In this document: positions 39,782 to 48,937 of the stretch, piece after piece
Layout: every line of letters starts with the position of its first letter
Numbering within the stretch: the stretch's first letter is position 1
Source of the DNA: an uncultured Lachnospiraceae bacterium
GTDB taxonomy: Bacteria; Bacillota; Clostridia; Lachnospirales; Lachnospiraceae
DNA length: 55,597 bases
Reading direction: 5' to 3'
Assembly (NCBI GenBank): GCA_944383965.1
Contig: CALWRQ010000003.1
Span: 1-55,597 of the forward strand
Position numbers and translations under genes: made by a program
The notes under the pieces: generated by a model
What the model was told of the DNA's origin: nothing
Databases searched by the model: none
The model's input: only the letters and a program-made list of their open reading frames with translations

Positions 39782-39819
39782 TGTAACGTTCTGTCTTTTT
39801 TGAAGTCTTAAAGACAGAA
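39782..39819 (+). promoter_or_regulatory. Possible ECF-type promoter and inverted repeat
   Basis: TGTAAC and GTCTTA are spaced by 17 nt, a loose match to ECF promoters. A perfect 10-bp inverted repeat TTCTGTCTTT/AAAGACAGAA (39789-39798 and 39810-39819) overlaps it. Both lie directly before the sigma gene, as expected for autoregulation. Confidence 0.4.
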
Positions 39820-39836
39820 TACCTGGAAAGGAGAAC

Positions 39837-40319
39837 GTGGAGGTGAAAGATATTGAAAAAATATATTCGGAATATTATGATACCGTATTTCAGTACGTTC
39901 TGTCCCTTTGCGGAAATGAATCATGGGCAGACGAAATTACCCAGGAGTCTTTTTTCAAAGCCTTAAAAAGCATCGGCAAATTCCGGGGAGAATGCAGATT
40001 GAGTACCTGGCTCTGCCAGATTGCCAGAAACACATTTTATACAGCACAAAAGCGCAGGAAACGGCACACAGATTACCCTCTGGAGCTGATTCCCGCCGCA
40101 GAAACCTCTATGGAGCAAAAACTGATCGACAAAGAAACCGCCTTTCAGATTCACCTGCTGCTCCATGCTCTTGATGAGCCCTATCGGGAGGTATTCTGGA
40201 TGCGCACCTTCGGCGATCTGACGTTTAAGGATATCAGCATTCTGTTCGGAAAAACAGAGAGCTGGGCACGGGTAACCTATCACCGCGCCAAAATGAAAAT
40301 CAAGGAGGGAATCCGATGA
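39837..40319 (+). CDS. ECF-type sigma-70 family factor
   Basis: This 160-residue sigma factor has region 2 (YYDTVFQYVLSLCGNESWADEITQESFFKAL, including the -10 recognition helix SFFKALKSIGKFRGECRLSTWLCQIARN) and region 4 (EPYREVFWMRTFGDLTFKDISILFGKTESWARVTYHRAKMKIKEG). Start is GTG at 39837 after AAAGGAG; a second GTG two codons later is possible. Its stop overlaps the ATG of the zinc-finger anti-sigma gene. Target genes are not known. Confidence 0.93.
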   Translation: MEVKDIEKIYSEYYDTVFQYVLSLCGNESWADEITQESFFKALKSIGKFRGECRLSTWLCQIARNTFYTAQKRRKRHTDYPLELIPAAETSMEQKLIDKETAFQIHLLLHALDEPYREVFWMRTFGDLTFKDISILFGKTESWARVTYHRAKMKIKEGIR

Positions 40320-40978
40320 ACTATCCATGTAATATGATCCGGGATCTTCTGCCGCTTTATTATGACGGCGTATGCAGCGAAGAAAGCCAGACTGCCGTTG
40401 AAGAGCATCTGTCGGAATGTCTGTCCTGCCGGCAGCTCTATGCAAAAATGGGCGAAGCCGGTCCGACGGCTCAGGCCGCTTACCATCCAGACAGAGAACA
40501 GCAAAAAGCCGTTTCTTTTCAGTCTGTACGAAAAAAGCTCCTCCGGCGGCAGTTTCTGACCGCTGCAGCCGTTCTTTTTCTCCTGACTGCGGCGTTCTTC
40601 TCTGCAGCAGCCGTTCTGAAGCATTCTTCACAGGTGATCTCCTGCGAAGGCAACATTTCCGTATCCATGACAAACGGCAGTCTGATCGGGCGGCTGCAGG
40701 GCAACCGTGCAGACCGTTTCAGAGTCAAACGTGCGGAACTGCAGGAAAACGGTCAGGAAAAAATCTGCCTGTTCTTCTGCCTGTCCGGTACAAAATGGGA
40801 TGCTCTTACTACCGACAGGGAGGTCTTTTCTGAATATGTCCTCTGTCCCGCCGACAAAGGAGCGGACCAGATCGACCATGTATTTTACTATACCGGAGAC
40901 GATACCGGCCTGGAACAGATGGATGAAAAGGAACTGCAGGAGGTTATCCGCACCTCAGTCCTGCTCTGGAGCAAGTAA
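40316..40978 (+). CDS. Membrane anti-sigma factor with zf-HC2 domain
   Basis: This 220-residue protein starts with a zinc-finger anti-sigma domain (CSEESQTAVEEHLSECLSC, with H-x3-C-x2-C; residues about 20-40), has one transmembrane helix (about 80-102) and an extracytoplasmic C-terminal domain of about 115 residues with no recognised family. It would hold the ECF factor inactive at the membrane until an outside signal arrives. The start overlaps the sigma gene (ATGA). A hairpin follows the stop. Confidence 0.88.
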   Translation: MNYPCNMIRDLLPLYYDGVCSEESQTAVEEHLSECLSCRQLYAKMGEAGPTAQAAYHPDREQQKAVSFQSVRKKLLRRQFLTAAAVLFLLTAAFFSAAAVLKHSSQVISCEGNISVSMTNGSLIGRLQGNRADRFRVKRAELQENGQEKICLFFCLSGTKWDALTTDREVFSEYVLCPADKGADQIDHVFYYTGDDTGLEQMDEKELQEVIRTSVLLWSK

Positions 40979-40989
40979 AAAAGTTAAAT

Positions 40990-41036
40990 AGAAGTGTCGC
41001 TTAAACATTTGTAATCTATATTTGTGCGACACTTCT
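40990..41036. terminator. Hairpin between convergent genes at the edge of the AT-rich island
   Basis: AGAAGTGTCGC and GCGACACTTCT form a perfect 11-bp stem around a 25-nt AT-rich loop. Only short T-runs flank it. It lies at the left border of the AT-rich importer locus and may end both the anti-sigma gene and pepD. Confidence 0.55.
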
Positions 41037-41060
41037 TATAGCAATTTCTCTATGTCATTT

Positions 41061-42518
41061 TTATTGTATTAGTAGTTCAAGGGTTTTTACCACAAGTTTA
41101 TACAAATTTTCAAAGCTATCCATATACAAGTGTTCATTTGGTGTGTGATAATCAACATATGTCGCTGCTGTCGTCACCACATCCATTTCCGGAATTTTTC
41201 TTTTAAATACTACGCAATCATTACCTCCGGGGCTAATATTAACTACTGGTTTTTTCCCAAAAAGCATTTCATAAGCTTGAATCATCACCTCACGGATTTC
41301 TGAATGTTCTTCCCATTGCCACCCTAGTTCAATTTCTTCTTGGGCCATCTCCATTCCAATCCATTCTGTATATGTACGTAACTCTTCCTGCAGTTCCTCT
41401 CCATCAATTATTTCCTCTGATGATATCCTCATATAAACTCTAATACGATCTTCCTCCGTCAGAATTCCCCTAGTTATGATAGACAGCATCACTTCATCTA
41501 TTCTCTCCAAGCTTCTGTGTCTGCCTCCATAAGGCATTAAATACAACGTCTGAATCAATCTGTTGCTGTCCGGTCTAATAAGCATTCCTGAGTATTTTTC
41601 ATCCGTTTTTTCTTCCAATACCTCAGCTGTAAAGCCTGGATCACTTTCCCTGTACTGGCATCTGATACGTTCCTGCTCTCTTTTTACAATTTCTTCCATT
41701 TTTTCTCTATTATCACTGCAAAGACAGAAAAAACAGATACAGTCCTCCGGTATTCCTTTTCCCATTTTATCAATAGATATAATTCGTATATCCATTTCCT
41801 TCTCTAAATAATGAAGAATTCTTGCTGCCATATTAATAGCTCCCACTCGTTCCTTGGGGATACCTGCTCCTTGATCACCTCCCTTCAATCCTCCAATTTT
41901 TAATTTATACACAGTTCCTTTTACCGGTTCTCTGCTTACCCTTAGTATCGATTCTGTAAGATATTTGGTGGTTGTGCCTTTTCTGAATACACCTTCTGAC
42001 CCTGCATCAAGACCTATTACTCTACGTGACTGAATCAAACCCAGATCAAAGCCTTCCGCTCCGTAAAGCCCCACTTCCTCCTGCACTGTAAAAATACACT
42101 CTAACGGCGGGTGTTCCAGACTGTCATCCGCCAATATGGTCAGCATAGTCGCTACTGCGCATCCGTTGTCAGCGCCCAATGTCGTTCCATCAGCCCGCAG
42201 AATATTCCCATCTACAATCAATTTAATTGGATCTTTCAGGAAATCATGGTCAGAACTTTCCAGTTTTTCTCCTACCATATCCATATGACCTTCTAGGAGA
42301 ACTGGTGCCTCATTTTCGTGTCCTTTACTTCCATTTTTTCGAATAAGCACATTGTACATACTATCTCTGTAATACCAAAGTCCTTGCTTTTCAGCAAAAT
42401 CCACCAAATATTGTGAAATCTCTTTTTCATGATAACTTATTCGTGGTATTCTGGAAATATCCTCAAAATAGTGATACAGTTCCACCGGTTTTCTGTCCCT
42501 TATTAAATATTTGTCCAT
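41061..42518 (-). CDS. pepD: M20 aminoacyl-histidine dipeptidase-like protein (PepD type)
   Basis: This 485-residue cytosolic metallopeptidase has the M20 ligand motifs LLEGHMDMV, LGADNGCAVA, TVQEEVGLYGA and GLDAGSEG, and a C-terminal His in YVDYHTPNEH. A lid domain is inserted (about 190-380). The order and length match PepD (carnosinase-like, Xaa-His dipeptidase). The ATG at 42518 follows GGAGG by 8 nt. It is the last gene of the DUF3798-type importer operon, so it probably splits the imported compound or part of it. A wider dipeptide range is common in this family. Confidence 0.9.
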   Translation of the reverse strand: MDKYLIRDRKPVELYHYFEDISRIPRISYHEKEISQYLVDFAEKQGLWYYRDSMYNVLIRKNGSKGHENEAPVLLEGHMDMVGEKLESSDHDFLKDPIKLIVDGNILRADGTTLGADNGCAVATMLTILADDSLEHPPLECIFTVQEEVGLYGAEGFDLGLIQSRRVIGLDAGSEGVFRKGTTTKYLTESILRVSREPVKGTVYKLKIGGLKGGDQGAGIPKERVGAINMAARILHYLEKEMDIRIISIDKMGKGIPEDCICFFCLCSDNREKMEEIVKREQERIRCQYRESDPGFTAEVLEEKTDEKYSGMLIRPDSNRLIQTLYLMPYGGRHRSLERIDEVMLSIITRGILTEEDRIRVYMRISSEEIIDGEELQEELRTYTEWIGMEMAQEEIELGWQWEEHSEIREVMIQAYEMLFGKKPVVNISPGGNDCVVFKRKIPEMDVVTTAATYVDYHTPNEHLYMDSFENLYKLVVKTLELLIQ

Positions 42519-42533
42519 TTTCACTGCCTCCGT

Positions 42534-43811
42534 TTACAATGCGTCTTCGTTTTGCCTTTGCTGCATTTTCTGTCTGACTGTCTTCACTGTGTGAAGTACC
42601 AATGCCAATGCGATTACTCCATAAGAAACAAATACGCGAAAATACTCTCCGATCTGGGTATCTCCAAACAAATTTGCTCCTGCCATAGGTGCTACAGTGA
42701 ATAAAATATGGAATAAAATTATGCCCAAAAATGCTTGCCCAATGGTTGCTTTCTTTATGGAAGCTCCTCCCACTAGCAACGCCGCAATCGCAAATGTTGC
42801 CACTTGCTCATGAGCGGTATATGTCGCAAAATTACCGATATTCTGTATATAAATTATTTGGCCCCAAGCTGCCAGCACCGTAGATATTACAATTGCTATT
42901 ACCCTAGTTTTATCCACATTAATTCCTGCAGAAACCGCAACTTTCATATTTTGACCTACAGACCGGAAATCCTGTCCCATTTTCGTGCTAACCAGAAACT
43001 GTATCACTAATGCGACAAGTGCAACCAAAATCATGGTAAATATAGGAACATCTACAAAAGCCATAGCTAGCTTTAACCTTTCGTTGATCTGTGTATAGCA
43101 CACCATACTGCCGTAAACTACCGTTCCTGTCAGATAAAGCCATTTTATTCTTCCCCACTTCTGTCTGCTAGTCGCGGTTCCCCATTTTTTTACATAAACA
43201 AGCCTCCCTATTCCTATAAGGGCATATATTATAAAACCACATAGAAAAGCCTTATCCAAAGAAATCGTTAAAAAATCATCTAAAGCTCCTACTGCGGTTT
43301 CATTTAACTGCATTGTGTTGATCAACCCTACTCCACCTGAAATAGTAATATCCGGGTTATTTACAGGAATCACTGTACCTACCAAAACCATAAATATAAA
43401 TTGATAAACACCATTTGCGAAAAATCCCAGTATCATTCCGGTAATCATCTCCTGTCCCTTGGTTTTGTTGAACAGTTTTCCAATCAATATTCCTAAAATC
43501 ACAGAAATCGGCGTGCTCAAAAACATCATTAAAAATATTGCACCAATACCTTCAAAATTCCAATATGTAATCGCAATGGCTGCAGTCTGTGCACTCATAG
43601 CCCCCAACACAATGCCAAAATTCAGTCCTAACCCTGCCAAAACCGGAATGATTAAGGACAGTACCAAGACCCCATTTCTAAAAAAACGAACTACTATTTG
43701 CTCCAATAGAAATGCAGCTGTCTGGTCGGATAGTATAATTGCAGTTGTGCATAAAACAATGAAAATTTCTGTAACAATATTATTAAGTAAAAATTCTTTT
43801 ATTTTTTTCAT
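42534..43811 (-). CDS. ABC permease of the nucleoside/simple-sugar type (second)
   Basis: This 425-residue protein has about 10 hydrophobic segments and belongs to the BPD_transp_2 family of permeases (as YufQ/RbsC). The segment VGQNMKVAVSAGINVDKTRVIAIVIS is the conserved cytosolic coupling loop. It is longer than usual because of an insert with a charged loop at about residues 205-225. It overlaps the upstream permease stop by 4 nt. With the first permease it should form a heterodimeric channel. Confidence 0.88.
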   Translation of the reverse strand: MKKIKEFLLNNIVTEIFIVLCTTAIILSDQTAAFLLEQIVVRFFRNGVLVLSLIIPVLAGLGLNFGIVLGAMSAQTAAIAITYWNFEGIGAIFLMMFLSTPISVILGILIGKLFNKTKGQEMITGMILGFFANGVYQFIFMVLVGTVIPVNNPDITISGGVGLINTMQLNETAVGALDDFLTISLDKAFLCGFIIYALIGIGRLVYVKKWGTATSRQKWGRIKWLYLTGTVVYGSMVCYTQINERLKLAMAFVDVPIFTMILVALVALVIQFLVSTKMGQDFRSVGQNMKVAVSAGINVDKTRVIAIVISTVLAAWGQIIYIQNIGNFATYTAHEQVATFAIAALLVGGASIKKATIGQAFLGIILFHILFTVAPMAGANLFGDTQIGEYFRVFVSYGVIALALVLHTVKTVRQKMQQRQNEDAL

Positions 43812-44851
43812 TTTTTATCACCTGCTTTCGTAAGCGCATAAAGAATTACACCATTACTGATAATAATTCTCATGATTTCCGATAAATTTCCTTCCGGCAT
43901 AATTTCGTTCGCAATTGGCAACGCTATAGTAAGCAACGTCTGAAACAGAACCGTCCCTACAATCACATTGGAAATAGATGCCTTCTTCACCGTTGCTCCT
44001 CCAATTAGTATCGCCGCCGCACAGCTGAAAGCCATCATGAGCGGAGCATTATAAAACTGATAAAACCCATAGCTTTGAGCATAGACGATAATTCCTACCG
44101 CACCTAAGCAAGTAGAAATCACCATTCCTATAATTCTTGTCCGGTTGACATTAATTCCAATTGCCTTTGCATATACGGGGTTCTCTCCTCCTACACATAC
44201 ACGAACCCCTAATCTTGAACGGAAAAACATCCACATAGGCCAGCAAAGAAAGAGTGAAAATAAAATAAGACCTGTAGGTATTTCCACATTTTCTGTGATC
44301 TTAATTAGCAAAAAATAATCCAGAATTTTTTCATATGCCCCTTCCACTGATACGATATTTCTAAGACCATTTCCCATTGGCCAGGTAATGGCACTGTTAT
44401 GAAACGGAGCCATTAACCACACAATGTCCATAAATGCTACTACCGAAAATCCTACGTAAGTAGCAATCATTCCTTCCGATCCTTTTACTTTATTTAATAA
44501 GGCTCCGTATCCCCATCCAAGCAAAGCTGCCAGAGGCAGGGAAATAAAAATTGCAGTCAAAAAACCGACGCCTCCTGTCCCCCCTAGCTCCAAACTTAAC
44601 GCTCCTCCTAAGAGTCCACAAACAATTCCCAGAGGCAATCCATAATTCATACCAATTCCGGAATTAATGGAGGGGACCATCGCCAAAACAAGTATCATGT
44701 TCATAAAAATTCTGGTAATAGACTGGGAAAGCAGCATATCTGTCTGTAAGCCCAGGACTGGAAGCATAAAACACAAAACCAGTGTAAAACCTCCTATAAT
44801 CAAACGAGGCAGTCCTATTATTTTACAGTATAACTTTAGTTTTTCATTCAT
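43808..44851 (-). CDS. ABC permease of the nucleoside/simple-sugar type (first)
   Basis: This protein of about 347 residues is rich in hydrophobic helices and carries the family coupling loop GGENPVYAKAIGINVNRTRIIGMVIS. The ATG at 44851 follows GAGGGTGAGAGGA and overlaps the ATPase stop; a GTG three codons upstream is less likely. It forms the channel with the permease that follows. Order ATPase, permease, permease is typical of BmpA/YufNOPQ-type nucleoside transporters. Confidence 0.88.
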   Translation of the reverse strand: MNEKLKLYCKIIGLPRLIIGGFTLVLCFMLPVLGLQTDMLLSQSITRIFMNMILVLAMVPSINSGIGMNYGLPLGIVCGLLGGALSLELGGTGGVGFLTAIFISLPLAALLGWGYGALLNKVKGSEGMIATYVGFSVVAFMDIVWLMAPFHNSAITWPMGNGLRNIVSVEGAYEKILDYFLLIKITENVEIPTGLILFSLFLCWPMWMFFRSRLGVRVCVGGENPVYAKAIGINVNRTRIIGMVISTCLGAVGIIVYAQSYGFYQFYNAPLMMAFSCAAAILIGGATVKKASISNVIVGTVLFQTLLTIALPIANEIMPEGNLSEIMRIIISNGVILYALTKAGDKK

Positions 44852-46448
44852 TCCTCTCACCCTCTTCTCTTTTTGTCACTCCCGACATAAGCATACCAAA
44901 GTCTCCATCTGGTGCATCCGGTTTTAACTCCCCAGCTATTTTCCCCTGTGTCACAACCACAATTCGATCACATATAGACCTTAACTCCTTTAATTCGCTG
45001 GATGTAATGATCACAGTCATTCCCTTTTCCCGATTCAGTCTTTTCAGATAGTCTAATACAATCTGTTTAGCTCCAATGTCAATTCCTCTTGTCGGTTCCG
45101 ATACCAGCAGTAAATCGGGTTCCAACGCCAATGCAGCCGCTATACATACTTTCTGCTGATTTCCTCCTGACAGAGCTCCTACTTTCTGTTTTGTTCCGGT
45201 ACATTTGATATTTAGCTCTTTCACCATTCTTTCTGCTTGTCTGGAAATGCTTTTTCGATCTATCTGAGAGAAAAAAAGAACTTTTTTTAAATATTTCTTA
45301 TATACCTGCATAGCCGGCACTGTAATATTGTTTTCGATGGAATTATTCAGAACCAAACCCACCCCTTTTCTATCCTCCGATACAAAGGCAATATGATGTT
45401 TTAATATGGACATAGTATCATTCAATTTCATAACTTTGCCTTCAAAAATCATCTCCCCTGAAGCCGGATGAAGTCCCATAATTCCATTGGCAATTCCCAG
45501 CTTTCCGTAACCTGCCAGTCCTGCAAAGCCTACAATTTCTCCTTTTTTTATATTTAAATCGATTCCCCTTACCTTTTCTCCAGGCATATCTACCTTAAAA
45601 TTTTTTAACTGTAAGATATTTTCAGCATTATCAAAATTTCTTTTTTCTGCTATCTGGGAGCTGTCTATTCCTCTTCCTACCATCAATTCCGCCAGCTGCA
45701 TGGCCGATGCTCTTTTCCCCTCAAGAGTAGTAATCTGTTCTCCGTCCCGCATTACCATGATCTTATCTGCCACTTCTATAACTTCATCTAATTTATGACT
45801 GATAAAAATGATTCCAACTCCTTCCGCAGCGATTTTTTTCATAACTGCAAGAAGCCTCTGTGATTCAGATTCCGTCAATACAGCTGTAGGTTCGTCAAAT
45901 ACAATGACTTGTATTCCCTTTTTGTCAATTTCCCTAGCAATTTCTACAAACTGCATATAGCCTACTGGCATCCCTTCCACTACCGTCCATTCTCCTACTC
46001 CCAGTCCTACTTTATCTAAAGCCTCTCTGGCCTGTTTTCCCATAGTTTTCAAGTCCAGAAGTTCTAATCGTTTTCCTCCGACAGCACTAATAATATTTGT
46101 CTTCGTAATTTCCCGATTTAGCTTAATATTTTCAGTAATAGTAAAGTTAGGCAAGAGCATAAATTCCTGATGCACCATTCCAATGCCAAGCTCCATGGCA
46201 TGATGAGGAGATTTTATAACCACCTCTTTCCCCCTGTAAATAATCTTTCCTTTATATCCTCCAGTCCCATGAATCTCCGGCATTCCGAAAAGGACATTCA
46301 TCAATGTTGATTTTCCCGCTCCATTTTCACCGATAATTGCTAGGATTTCTCCCGCTTTCAATTCGATGCTAACTCCTTTCAAAACTTTATTTCCGTAATA
46401 TTCTTTTTCTATATTCTGCATTTCCAAAACACAGTTCTGCCCCATCAT
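44844..46448 (-). CDS. Double-ABC ATPase of the importer
   Basis: This 534-residue ATPase has two nucleotide-binding halves. The first has Walker A GENGAGKST (about residue 38) and Walker B VIVFDEPTAVL; its signature position reads VGYMQFVEIA instead of LSGGQ, typical of the sugar/nucleoside subfamily. The second half has GLAGYGKLG in the Walker A position, signature LSGGNQQK and Walker B LLLVSEPTRGID. The C-terminal half may therefore be weak in ATP binding. The gene lies between the lipoprotein and permease genes on the same strand. Confidence 0.9.
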   Translation of the reverse strand: MMGQNCVLEMQNIEKEYYGNKVLKGVSIELKAGEILAIIGENGAGKSTLMNVLFGMPEIHGTGGYKGKIIYRGKEVVIKSPHHAMELGIGMVHQEFMLLPNFTITENIKLNREITKTNIISAVGGKRLELLDLKTMGKQAREALDKVGLGVGEWTVVEGMPVGYMQFVEIAREIDKKGIQVIVFDEPTAVLTESESQRLLAVMKKIAAEGVGIIFISHKLDEVIEVADKIMVMRDGEQITTLEGKRASAMQLAELMVGRGIDSSQIAEKRNFDNAENILQLKNFKVDMPGEKVRGIDLNIKKGEIVGFAGLAGYGKLGIANGIMGLHPASGEMIFEGKVMKLNDTMSILKHHIAFVSEDRKGVGLVLNNSIENNITVPAMQVYKKYLKKVLFFSQIDRKSISRQAERMVKELNIKCTGTKQKVGALSGGNQQKVCIAAALALEPDLLLVSEPTRGIDIGAKQIVLDYLKRLNREKGMTVIITSSELKELRSICDRIVVVTQGKIAGELKPDAPDGDFGMLMSGVTKREEGERNE

Positions 46449-46537
46449 TCAACCCACTTTCTTTCTGTTCCAACTGAAAAGGGAGGATACCTCCTTCCTC
46501 CCTTTCCATCAACATTTCTATGTCTTTTTAATTTTTT

Positions 46538-47731
46538 CTATTCTCCAAATGTTGTAAAGTCAACAAGTTCACCTGTTACAAACACTACATTTTCCATCTT
46601 ATTTCCACTGTTGTCCACATAATTACTAAATGTGATATCGCTTTGTGCGTATTCCATCATCTTCTGTTTCAACACATCCACATCCACTTTTCCGTTTGTT
46701 TTACCCTCACACCATGCTTTTGCATATTCCACACCAGCACAGATAAACATAGGATATACAGCAAAGCTCCATGTAGACAACCGTCCGGACATTTCCAATT
46801 CATCTGCTTTTTCTTTAATCTTCTGAAGTCCATACTGGAAATCTCCTTTTTTGTCTTCAGGAATCTCTATTCCCAAAGCAGCCGGGTAGCCATTAAACGG
46901 AGACGGATCAGACTGTAGCACATAAATTGCCTTTCCTTCCACTACTGCTTTAATCATCGGTTCATTCATCGCTACGGCTGTCGCATAAAAAGCAGTATTA
47001 GGGCCATATTCCTCAATTTTTCTTCTAACATCCTCCAGCACAAACTGCTGAGTTCCCGCCACTCCAGCATCACTCTGTGTATCGGGTGTAGTCACCTCTA
47101 TAAAATCCATTCCCAGTTCCTGACATTTTTCTTTAATTGCTTCGTACCGTGTGTGGATTACCTGCATAGCCATCTGTCTTGGAAAAGAATAATGAATCAG
47201 ACGTTCTGCTCCCATTTTCTTTGCACCTTCCACCATCTGGACTCCTAATTCTTCTGTAGCTTTCTGCAAACAGATATCTGCCACTCCCTCTGCGCCAATT
47301 ACAGTAGGATCTTCTGTCATACCCCCTACAACGCAAAGAATATCTGGCCGTTTCTCTTTTATTTTCTGAATAGCCGCTGTGGTTCCCTCAATAGCCTGGC
47401 AAAAAACAATGGCTTTTACATCTGGATCTGATGCAAGACTCATTGCGTTGGAAATTGTTGTCTCCAATTCCGAGGACTTATCTGGATACGTTGCCGTAAC
47501 AATCATGTCTCCGTATTTTTCTTTCATCATCTGAGCAGCCCTATAGTTTTCTTCCGTAGCCGAAACAGTATCTGTCATAATTCCGATCTTGAAATCCGAC
47601 ATTCCTCCCTGAGCTTCAGTAACCGTTTCTCCATTTGCATCTGATGCTCCTGTCTCTGCTTTTCCTCCTCCACAGGCACATAATCCGACCATCATACTAA
47701 TTGCCAACATCCATGCTAATACTTTTTTCAT
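46538..47731 (-). CDS. DUF3798-type substrate-binding lipoprotein
   Basis: This 397-residue lipoprotein has a signal peptide with lipobox LCAC and a periplasmic-binding-like fold: FKIGIMTDTVSATEENYRAA opens lobe 1 and ETTISNAMSLASDPDVKAIVFCQA follows. I recall this pattern as DUF3798, an uncharacterised relative of BmpA-type binding proteins. The ATG at 47731 follows AGGAGG; an upstream in-frame start adds 12 residues and is rejected. It is the first gene of the operon, opposite to the LysR gene. Substrate unknown; the downstream PepD-like gene hints at a small peptide or amide. Confidence 0.85.
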   Translation of the reverse strand: MKKVLAWMLAISMMVGLCACGGGKAETGASDANGETVTEAQGGMSDFKIGIMTDTVSATEENYRAAQMMKEKYGDMIVTATYPDKSSELETTISNAMSLASDPDVKAIVFCQAIEGTTAAIQKIKEKRPDILCVVGGMTEDPTVIGAEGVADICLQKATEELGVQMVEGAKKMGAERLIHYSFPRQMAMQVIHTRYEAIKEKCQELGMDFIEVTTPDTQSDAGVAGTQQFVLEDVRRKIEEYGPNTAFYATAVAMNEPMIKAVVEGKAIYVLQSDPSPFNGYPAALGIEIPEDKKGDFQYGLQKIKEKADELEMSGRLSTWSFAVYPMFICAGVEYAKAWCEGKTNGKVDVDVLKQKMMEYAQSDITFSNYVDNSGNKMENVVFVTGELVDFTTFGE

Positions 47732-47841
47732 TGTGCTCCTCCTTTTTATTTTGTGCTTTTTGTACAAAAAGCATGTTTTATATGATATTGTTTACCACAT
47801 TTTTTACATATCGTCCAATATATAATACTCATTTTCAGCTA

Positions 47842-47870
47842 TTGAAAAAACTCATAATATGATATATTAT
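47842..47870 (+). promoter_or_regulatory. Promoter of the LysR gene in the AT-rich island
   Basis: TTGAAA and TATTAT are spaced by 17 nt, about 60 nt before the LysR start. The divergent promoter of the lipoprotein gene must overlap this AT-rich gap but I could not place it. Confidence 0.5.
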
Positions 47871-47930
47871 AATAAACAATCTGAATTTTTTACTAATTCA
47901 AAAGAATACACTTGAAATATGGAGGATATT

Positions 47931-48872
47931 ATGGATCTCAAACACTTAAAATATATAGTCACTATTGCTGAGGAAAAAAATATCACACGAGCTGCTAAAT
48001 CCCTATATGTTTCCCAGTCTACTCTTAGCTTATACCTGAATAAACTGGAAAAAGAATTGGGAATGCCTTTGTTTTACCGTGTAAATACTGGGCTAGTCCT
48101 TACTCCTGCGGGAGAACTCTATGTGTCTACTTGCCGCAAGATACTGGCCCTGCGAGATGATTTGTACAAAAGTCTGAAATTTGTTTCCCCTACTCCTCCC
48201 AAAAATACATTTAAGCTTGGGATATCCTCTCAGCTCGGTTTAAAAATTTTCGGAGAAGCATTTTCCATTTTCAAACCGCAGCATCCCAATATCAACTTAA
48301 CAGTAACAGAAGGCCGTGCAAAAACACTCTTATCAAAGCTTGAAAAGAAAGAAGTCAACTGCATTATTATCGGATATGATTCCATTATTCAAAATCCTTC
48401 CTATCATGTGGAAATTCTGAAAAAAGAAACAATGTCTTTGGTGCTTTCTTCTAATCATCCTCAGTCTTATTTAGCCTCTGAAAATTATGACCATCCCCCT
48501 ATTGCAGACCTGCATCTTTTTCACGGTTCCAATCTGGTTCTTTCTCCCAGAGATACTTCTGACTACAGGCTTGCGCTTCGTGTTATAAAAGACTATGAAA
48601 TGGATGCCAATATTATATGTGAACTGAATGATACACAAGCTCTCTGTCAAATGGTACTGCAAACACCGTGTATCAGCATTATTCCCGAATTTTGCGTACC
48701 CAGAAATATGAACCTTTTAGTCTGCCAGCCAGACAGAACTTATTACCGTTATATGCTTCTCCTTTATCATAAAGATTCTCCTCCTTCTCCTGAAGCTGCT
48801 TCACTTTTGGAACTAATCCATAATTTTTATGATACATGGTATACATCAGTTCAGAGTTCACAGTTTGCATAG
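47931..48872 (+). CDS. LysR-family regulator of the DUF3798 importer operon
   Basis: This 313-residue LTTR has its helix-turn-helix in ITRAAKSLYVSQSTLSLYLNKLEKELG (about residues 18-44) and a standard effector domain (about 90-295). The ATG at 47931 follows GGAGG; the upstream in-frame ATG overlaps that site and has none of its own. It is divergent from the importer operon, which it probably controls in response to the imported compound. The gene shares the AT-rich composition of its neighbours. Confidence 0.9.
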   Translation: MDLKHLKYIVTIAEEKNITRAAKSLYVSQSTLSLYLNKLEKELGMPLFYRVNTGLVLTPAGELYVSTCRKILALRDDLYKSLKFVSPTPPKNTFKLGISSQLGLKIFGEAFSIFKPQHPNINLTVTEGRAKTLLSKLEKKEVNCIIIGYDSIIQNPSYHVEILKKETMSLVLSSNHPQSYLASENYDHPPIADLHLFHGSNLVLSPRDTSDYRLALRVIKDYEMDANIICELNDTQALCQMVLQTPCISIIPEFCVPRNMNLLVCQPDRTYYRYMLLLYHKDSPPSPEAASLLELIHNFYDTWYTSVQSSQFA

Positions 48873-48888
48873 GTTCTTATTCATTCAC

Positions 48889-48929
48889 GCAAAACAGGAT
48901 CTGGCATTTTGTGCCAGATCCTGTTTTGC
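48889..48929. terminator. Strong bidirectional terminator
   Basis: An 18-bp perfect stem (GCAAAACAGGATCTGGCA with its complement) has a 5-nt loop. It lies between the convergent LysR and amidase genes and marks the right border of the AT-rich island. Confidence 0.88.
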
Positions 48930-48937
48930 TCCTCTCT

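Noticed and set aside
40990-41036. The 11-bp inverted repeat at the island border as an insertion-sequence end or attachment site
   Set aside because: No matching repeat was seen at the right border near 48.9 kb and no transposase or integrase is present; a terminator is more likely.
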